Positions 57,905-64,000 of a stretch of DNA of 64,000 nucleotides are shown one piece after another. The stretch is from Guillardia theta CCMP2712 (lineage: Eukaryota > Cryptophyceae > Pyrenomonadales > Geminigeraceae), in NCBI RefSeq assembly GCF_000315625.1, contig NW_005434662.1, positions 154,307-218,306 of the forward strand. Reading direction: 5' to 3'. The notes under the pieces were generated by a model. That model did not search any database. It was given only the letters and a program-made list of their open reading frames with translations, and was not told the origin of the DNA. Made by a program: the position numbers and the translations under genes. Position 1 is the first letter of the stretch, and every line of letters starts with the position of its first letter.

Positions 57905-58460
57905 TGCATTTTTGCCGCCCGACCGCCGCGAGCTTGCAAGTTGACTCGCACTGCAACCGTAGGTCACCGAGTCACGAGGTGGCATGACTCCCCTATGAGC
58001 TGGGACCCATCGGAGATACCGTACTGGCAAGGGTCCTGGCCTGAGCGGATTCATTCATTGAAATCTGATTTAAGTGCCAATGATTTCCCTCTAGGATCAT
58101 CACCGTTGAGTCGGACAAGCTAATCAACCGCCCCATACTTCACATCGCCGCACAAACAGTGCGACACTGCAAGACAATCAGACCATCCACTCGATCGAGC
58201 CGCTCATGCTGGATCCTCCAAAGCTCACGACACTTCCTCCGCCGCCAGAGACCTGCAGCAGGCGTTCAGGATCACACAGGCATGAGATAGAGATGCCCAC
58301 CGGTCTCGTGGCTGCGGCTTGGAACAACTCGTCGTCGATGCTGAGGAAAGACAATCATGCAAGCAGAACGAGGGGAGAGAGACTCTGACCTTGAGCCTCC
58401 CAGAGAGACCGAAGACGCAACGATGGACCTGCGAAGAGGAAACGACGCGATGAGAACAGA
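57905..58460. other. No gene firmly seen
   Basis: GC-moderate sequence between the tRNA and the next minus-strand gene; the plus ORF 58357-58860 is antisense to it and has no domain. Confidence 0.35.
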
Positions 58461-58472
58461 TAGCTCGGCACG

Positions 58473-59075
58473 TCAGCTCAACAACCTCGCCCGTCGCTTC
58501 GACAGCGCGTCAGTCAAGAGGTCATCGATGCTGTCGACTATGTCAGGGAAGAGCACAAGACACGGCAAGAGGAGGTGGAGGGAATCACCTCGAGTCCATC
58601 GACATGTATTTATCGCTCTCCATCAAAATCCGATCCATCTTGAACGCCTGCGCTCGTTACACGTGAGCGACAAGAAGGAGCAACAGCGCATTCGAGGACC
58701 TCGATCGAGCGCAACCAAGCAGCAAAGGCTCGTCCAAGTGTCTGCTTCTGCCAGTTTCCTGGGTGACAAGCTTATGTCAACGGACAGGACTACTTTGGCA
58801 GGAGGCAAACCGATGAGCTTGCTGAGGAGGGTATCTCTGCATCGGATCAGCCGGCTCTGATCCACCCGTGGATTGCCTTGGCTCGCGGCCTTGACCGAAC
58901 AGTTCAAAACCTCAGCCAGGACACGCCGGCAGCTCACCTGCTGCATGCGGTTCCGCAAGAATTCTCTCTTCATGTTCAAGTCCCTGATTCTCTCATCATC
59001 CTTTGCCAGTGGGTCTGCCGCGAGACACAAGCACCTCAACACCGCTTCGTTGTCCCTCACTCTCTCTTCCGCCAT
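58473..59075 (-). CDS. Helical protein, unknown; may belong to the next coiled-coil gene
   Basis: The first exon (59075-58938) reads MAEERVRDNEAVLRCLCLAA and continues to KREFLRNRMQQ before a GTGAGC donor. Later probable exons include SRLIRCRDTLLSKLIGNWQK (joined in phase), a stretch FKMDRILMESDKYMSMDS, and a last exon with DSIDDLLTDALSKRRARLLS ending at 58473. All are helix-forming. An acceptor-like CTCCTTGCAG just before the ATG means it may be the 3' part of the coiled-coil gene ending at 59318. No family is recognised. Confidence 0.35.
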
Positions 59076-59317
59076 CCTCAGCCTGCAAGGAGTGCAATAT
59101 GAGCAGGAATGAAATCTTCACCGCAATCCCACGACAACAAGCTCACCGAGGGCCCAAGTTGTTGTCAACGTTGCTGTCAGCGCAAATTCGTCAATCGAAA
59201 TGTCTTGACAACTCAAAGTTGATCACTTCGGGTGTTGAGATTGTGTCGAGTTCTCCCCAAGGCTCCGGTGAAGCCCTTGTGCCTGGCCCACTGTGTCACA
59301 ACTCACCATGAAGGCGA

Positions 59318-62300
59318 CTAAGTGACCTCTGCTATCCGCTGGTTGTAAGTCTCTCGCAGACTCTTGATCACGTGCTCCACCTGTGCGCGCGTCAGCAGAA
59401 GCACAGATCGACGGTCAACTCACGTTTTCGATCCTCAATCGACTTTGCTTCAGCTCTTCGTTGGGCTGAGCCGACGTCTGCTGCATCCCAACTCAATCAC
59501 AACGACCTGGAACAGTGCAACATCGTTTACGGGAGTTGACTGCTGACCCTGCACCTTCATGCGCATGTCGTTGACTTCAGCCTGTTTGCAAGTCTGAGCT
59601 CTTACAGTCCAGACCTTGTTGGTAGATCATGACCTGAAGTCTTTCCCTCTTGCCAGACAATGCCAGAGACTCGTTCTGCGATGCCTGCAACAAATCCTTC
59701 ACTCTTCCGTCATTGACGTTCTTCTTCAAGTTCCTGTCTTGCGCGCTTGAGCTGCTCTTGAAGTTGCTCAAGCTTCATCTGCAGGAAGTTCTCCTGCGAT
59801 TACAAAGTAAGGACGGCGCTAAATCATTAGCTGCTTCACCGCTTTCCGGAGCTCTTCATTTTCATCCGCAGTCCTCATTGTCATCGATCGCTGGAGTGAT
59901 TGGAGTTCAGAACCCAGGGGCAATGGCATGTCAAATACTTGGTTGGCAATCTCGCCCTGATATTGTTGAACTGCTAGAGGATATTGGGATTCAGCCTGCA
60001 ACCACTTCCCTCAGAAAGTATTCGATCGAGGTTCAACAGTCTACTTGAAGCAGCTTCTCACTCTCTTGCAGCATGTTCTAATTTCACTGTCAGCAAAGCA
60101 CAAGTATATCTCACTTCGATACCTTCAGGCTCTTCTCAGATTCCAAAGCAGCCGCACACTCCTGATCCATCCTTTTCTGATCGACAGCATGTAAAACACA
60201 TGAAGATGGGAAAGAGTTGACCAACAATCTCTGCTTTCTTGGATTCTATTTCATCGTTCCTCGCCCCCATCTCCACTCGAGCTCGCGAAATCTTATCGAG
60301 CAAAGGTCAGTTGATGCTCGACAACCTCGAACTATCTCTCTTACCTGCGAATTCATGCTCTCGAGAAGATTCTTCGATTCTGAAATAAGAAATCATCAAC
60401 AGAATGCAAGTTGAGTCATCTCGGAAAGACCAGTTTGTTTTTCTTTTTCATCCAAGACGTCCCTCTCTAGTTTTTGGATCTATTCAACAAAATGATCGTT
60501 AGACATGCATCCACATGAATGCCTTTGGGGAGTTACCATCTCACTTTGCATTTGGAGGGTTTTGTCCTGTTCCGCATTCGCATCAAGGAGCGGTCTCAGC
60601 TGCGACCATGTCATCAAGCTGGAACCATGCAAGTCTAACAGCCTTCACCTTCATGCTTTGCAGCTGCGCCCCTTGTTCTTGTTTTGCAGCATTCTCAGCA
60701 TTCGCCTGCAAGCATACAGATGACGTTCCCAAGATCTTCTTTGCAACAATCTGGCTGACCTTGCTCACCAAGTCATCCAGCTCAGCAATCCGGTTGCTCT
60801 GCGATTGCAGAAACTCCGTCTTTCTCCATAATCAGGCATGTTGATCCCACTAGTCGTGCAACTCACCTGATTCTCAGCTCTATTCTGCAGATCTCGGAGG
60901 ATGCTCTCCTTCAGGCTCAACTCGTCTCTCAGTCTGAGAGAACCCCCAGACTTCTCCAAGTCCAGCTGCATTTGCAGCTGAAGGACATTGAAGACCAACT
61001 TCAGGTGGGCTGAGACGGCATTGTGGCAAGTGAGCTACCTGCGAGATACCCGACTGCAGATCCTCGATCTGTGATTCCTTCTGTTGTGCCTGATCCTTCA
61101 GTTCCTTCACCTGCCGGGGTCGCTTCAGGGATAGAAGTTGCGAGGCGGAGGTCGATTCGGTGTAGTCACCTGAGCATCAGGTGGGTACTGTGCGCTGGTA
61201 TTCAACTGCGCTATCTCCTCCTAGGGTCCGTTTTGTGAGAAGTACCAAAATAACAGAACACACGCTGACTTGTGTCTTCCTGAGCTCTTCTTCCATCTGC
61301 TGAATTCTAGAATCTGACTCATCCTGCAAAACAATTCACGGGAAACAGGAAGGGCAAATAGATCTTACAGTTTTGGACCGCATTCCTTCGCGGAATAGAA
61401 TAAATTTCTCTCTGAAAGCTTCCTGTGAACCATCAATCAGGCTTGCAGACCCCGAGGTTCGATTGTCAACATGGTTTCTTTGCAAATCGATCAATTCTTC
61501 GTTCCTTCGAATGATTTCTTCGGCCTAGACGACAGGCTCATTGGCAAAGAAAATCGTCAGCACGGGCAAAACACTAACTTGCACGTCCACTTTGCTTTTC
61601 AACTCGTCCACCTGCCGCACAATTATCAACATTCATCAGCATTCATGCTCAACGAGGAGCTATTCATCTTGACAAGCACCTTCTGGCGGAGATTATCCTT
61701 TTCTTGAGTAGAGATTTGATGCTGGTAATTCTTCCCATCAAAATACGTGCTATTGCTTCCCTGAGTCGGATTCAAAGGCTGATTGTTCATAAGGTTGCTC
61801 GTTGAAGCCCTCAAAATATCAGCTGGAAAACCAACAAAATTATTAGTCTTCAACGATCCGATTTATAACAAGGTCGACCTTGACCGCGAGAAGCATGTAT
61901 CTGATCCAGATTTGACGTGGACGATGATAGCAGGTTCTGCAAGCAAAGACAAATCATTGCGGCAACATTTCATCTCAAGCACTTCTACCTCATGTCTACT
62001 CGGCTCGATGTAATTCCTGGTTTCCCCCACCTGGTTTCAGGGTTTCAAATGTCGCTTTATCAACCAGCAGAGTGGCATCGCTCACATTTGAACGTAAAGG
62101 TGTCATGTTGTGATATTGCAGCGGCTGTGTCAATCTTCCGCCGCCTGCCGAGCAGATCAAATGAATTTTCTATGAGCACACAAGACTACTTGGAGGCCCT
62201 TGCATCATCGGACGTTGAGATCCTCTCAGATCAGGGGCATGGGACTCCATGCCATCGACGCGACTTGCTCGAATCTGGATTCATGCGCTTACCAATGGAC

Positions 62301-62441
62301 GACAAAGCTCGCGCTTACCGGAACATTCTGTTGTAGTTGCCCGGGAATCGAAGGAACACCATAAGGATATCCAACATGGTGGTTGTAGACGTTTTGAGGA
62401 GGGAGGTTTGCGTAGACGAAGGGTTGATTGTAGGAATACAT
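59318..62441 (-). CDS. Long coiled-coil protein with a Tyr/Pro/Gln-rich N-terminus
   Basis: Multi-exon minus gene. The first exon (62441-62319) reads MYSYNQPFVYANLPPQNVYN and on to IPGQLQQNVP, a disordered low-complexity start. Further exons carry Ser/Asn-rich stretches (STSNLMNNQPLNPTQGSN, about 61810). The rest is heptad-rich: AEEIIRRNEELIDLQRNHVD (about 61530), MEEELRKTQ, VKELKDQAQQKESQIEDLQS (about 61110-61050), RLRDELSLKESILRDLQNRA (about 60930), KLEQLQEQLKRARQELEEE (about 59780) and EELKQSRLRIENVEHVIKSL (about 59420-59360). The last exon ends YNQRIAEVT at 59318. Most exons are 40-160 nt with introns near 40-60 nt. It is likely a structural or tethering protein of golgin or centrosomal kind. 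Several internal joins were not resolved. Confidence 0.55.
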
Positions 62442-62449
62442 CCTCCAAC

Positions 62450-63997
62450 AACCTCGATATCACAGTCCTCTTTCTATGTGCCACCAGACACCTATGCAGC
62501 CGTCAACTTTCCCCCGACATCTCTCTTCCCGGAAAAAACATCAACATCAAGACTGACATCTTTGGATCAATTCCTGTTGTCTATCACTATCGCAAAAAGT
62601 TCGGTAAACTCTAAAAATTCGGATAACCGATGATAAGAACGAGCTTTTGTTCCTTCTTCACATTAGAAACGCTTCTGCATATTCCTCAATTGTGATCTAA
62701 CAAAAATTAAATTCGATCTATGCCCCATGCTATGTATCTCCAAACGAAATAAGTGCCTTTCCCGTCTTCTTCTAGGCCAAATCAATATGTTTACGATAAT
62801 CCCTCGCACCAAAATCAAGCTCTTTTTGTCCCCATTTCATTCCTTTCCATCGCACTTAACATGCGCTAATTTTTGACATGCTCTTTCCGTCTCCGATGAT
62901 CACTCGCTTCTCATACATTGCCATCAATGCCATTCACCTCCCTTCCAGTCTCCTTCCCGAATGATCCCTTCGCGTCTCTGTCGATCTCTCTCCTTGGACA
63001 CATCATCCTTCCTGCTATCCTAACAAGTCATCTCTTGTTGGCTGCATGATTCCTTTTATGCATCTTCTTTCCTGTCTTTGCTTTCCTCTCCTCCCTCCTC
63101 TACAGCCCTCGTCCTTCCCTGCCGAATCTCCACGCCATACTTGAGTACACAATAGCACCCACCCTGTTCAAATCCATAGTAAAATGGGGTGCTGCTGCTC
63201 TTGAGACGACGGGGGTAGTCAAAATTGCACGGGGTCCTTGACTTAGAAATGGTGGGGTACATTTCCTCCAGCAGGGTAGGTAAGTGCAGGGGTACTGTGT
63301 TTCATGATAGGGTAGGGTAGTGGCAATGGGGTATAATGGGCAATGACGCTGAGATTTGGAAAACCAGTAGGTGGGGTGGTTCCAAAATAGCGTACATACA
63401 GGGTACCTACTGGTACCCTACCCCTGCCTTAATTCATTTCACCCCAGCCCCCTCGATTGACCCTTCATACCACCCTTGCTGTCTAATTTAACACTTCCAC
63501 CCCGTCCAGGAACAGTCCCGAGTAGCGACAGAGGGGGTCCTGGACTAGCCTAGGGGTCCTCGAATGACATTTTGTACTTTACACAGAACTGGCGCTGTTC
63601 CGTCTGAAGAACAATTTGGACAAGCGGTTGCCAATGGTGCACCACGAGATCGAAAGGGAAGGGAGCGAGCGAAGAGCAAGAAGTGCGGTCGTAGGACGAG
63701 AACTGAGGAGGATAGAAGTTGACTTGGAAGTATCATGCAGGTGTGGTAGAGTGACGAGCAGGAAAGAGGAGAGGAGAGGAGAGGAGAGGAGAGGAGGGAA
63801 GAGCTGTGAAGAAGGGAGATCAGTGGAATAGAGATTGCAGAATAAGCAAGTGAGAAGCGACCTCGGTTACAAGTACAAACAGGGAGGTGAGAGATTTGGT
63901 CAGGCTGATTCGTTTTGCCAGCAGAAAGTCCGCGAGGGAGGAGGTGGATAGCGAAAGGAGGGCCAAGGGGAATAAGCCCAGGTGACAAGCTTTGCAT
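62450..63997. other. Intergenic with simple and strand-biased repeats
   Basis: Positions about 63200-63540 are G-rich on the plus strand (GGTAGGG, GGGGTA), the reverse orientation of the C-rich tracts at 28.6 and 49 kb. A GGAGA repeat lies at 63765-63797. The 150-residue minus ORF at 63545-63997 is Ser/Leu-rich from this repeat; its end (LATACPNCSSDGTAPVLCKV) looks slightly protein-like but is unsupported. Confidence 0.4.
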
Positions 63998-64000
63998 GAA

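Noticed and set aside
57818-58123. 101-residue plus ORF starting MAERLRRRTRNPLGSPRAGS
   Set aside because: Its first part is the translated tRNA-Ser gene.
63200-63545. Telomere or subtelomere end
   Set aside because: GGGTAGG-like units are irregular and interrupted, and the tract is internal; no uniform telomeric array is seen.

Overview
The window is nuclear DNA from a photosynthetic eukaryote. Nearly every gene is split by short spliceosomal introns, mostly about 40-110 nt with GT-AG ends and a few GC-AG ends. Coding strands alternate gene by gene, there are no operons, and simple-sequence tracts are common. Two genes, a thioredoxin and a YchF-type GTPase, begin with a signal peptide whose predicted cleavage site is followed directly by Phe and then a transit-like stretch. 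That bipartite leader is typical of plastids acquired from a red alga by secondary endosymbiosis. With the compact introns it suggests a cryptophyte such as Guillardia, but this is an inference. All exon joins were made by eye from splice signals and frame agreement; none is supported by transcripts.

Layout. 1-3.0 kb: a CCCH zinc-finger gene (minus) running toward the left edge, then a secreted or anchored ankyrin protein (plus). 3.5-6.0 kb: two convergent genes, a small secreted or anchored protein and a multi-pass membrane protein. 6.7-9.4 kb: a GT25-like glycosyltransferase, a channel-like membrane remnant and a plastid thioredoxin. 10.8-13.4 kb: plastid YchF GTPase. 13.5-20 kb: an accessory block with three members of an unrecognised small-protein family, a 1.1-kb transposon with perfect terminal inverted repeats, a second inverted-repeat family and a small secreted acidic protein. 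20.3-30.8 kb: an EF-hand protein, a hotdog-fold hydratase, a Sel1-repeat protein, two unknown membrane proteins, one unknown protein and a small ankyrin protein. 31.3-48.2 kb: one giant HECT ubiquitin ligase. 49.6-53.3 kb: frame-broken coding remnants and repeats. 53.4-62.4 kb: an LCMT-like methyltransferase, Rab21, tRNA-Ser(AGA) and coiled-coil proteins. 62.5-64 kb: simple and strand-biased repeats.

The genes are mostly unrelated housekeeping and trafficking functions: plastid redox and translation factors, a Rab GTPase, ubiquitin ligation, and Golgi or ER proteins. Two kinds of non-coding DNA recur between genes: very GC-rich islands and tracts with strongly strand-biased CCCTACC-like composition. 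The most novel-looking material is the 13.5-19.6 kb block.
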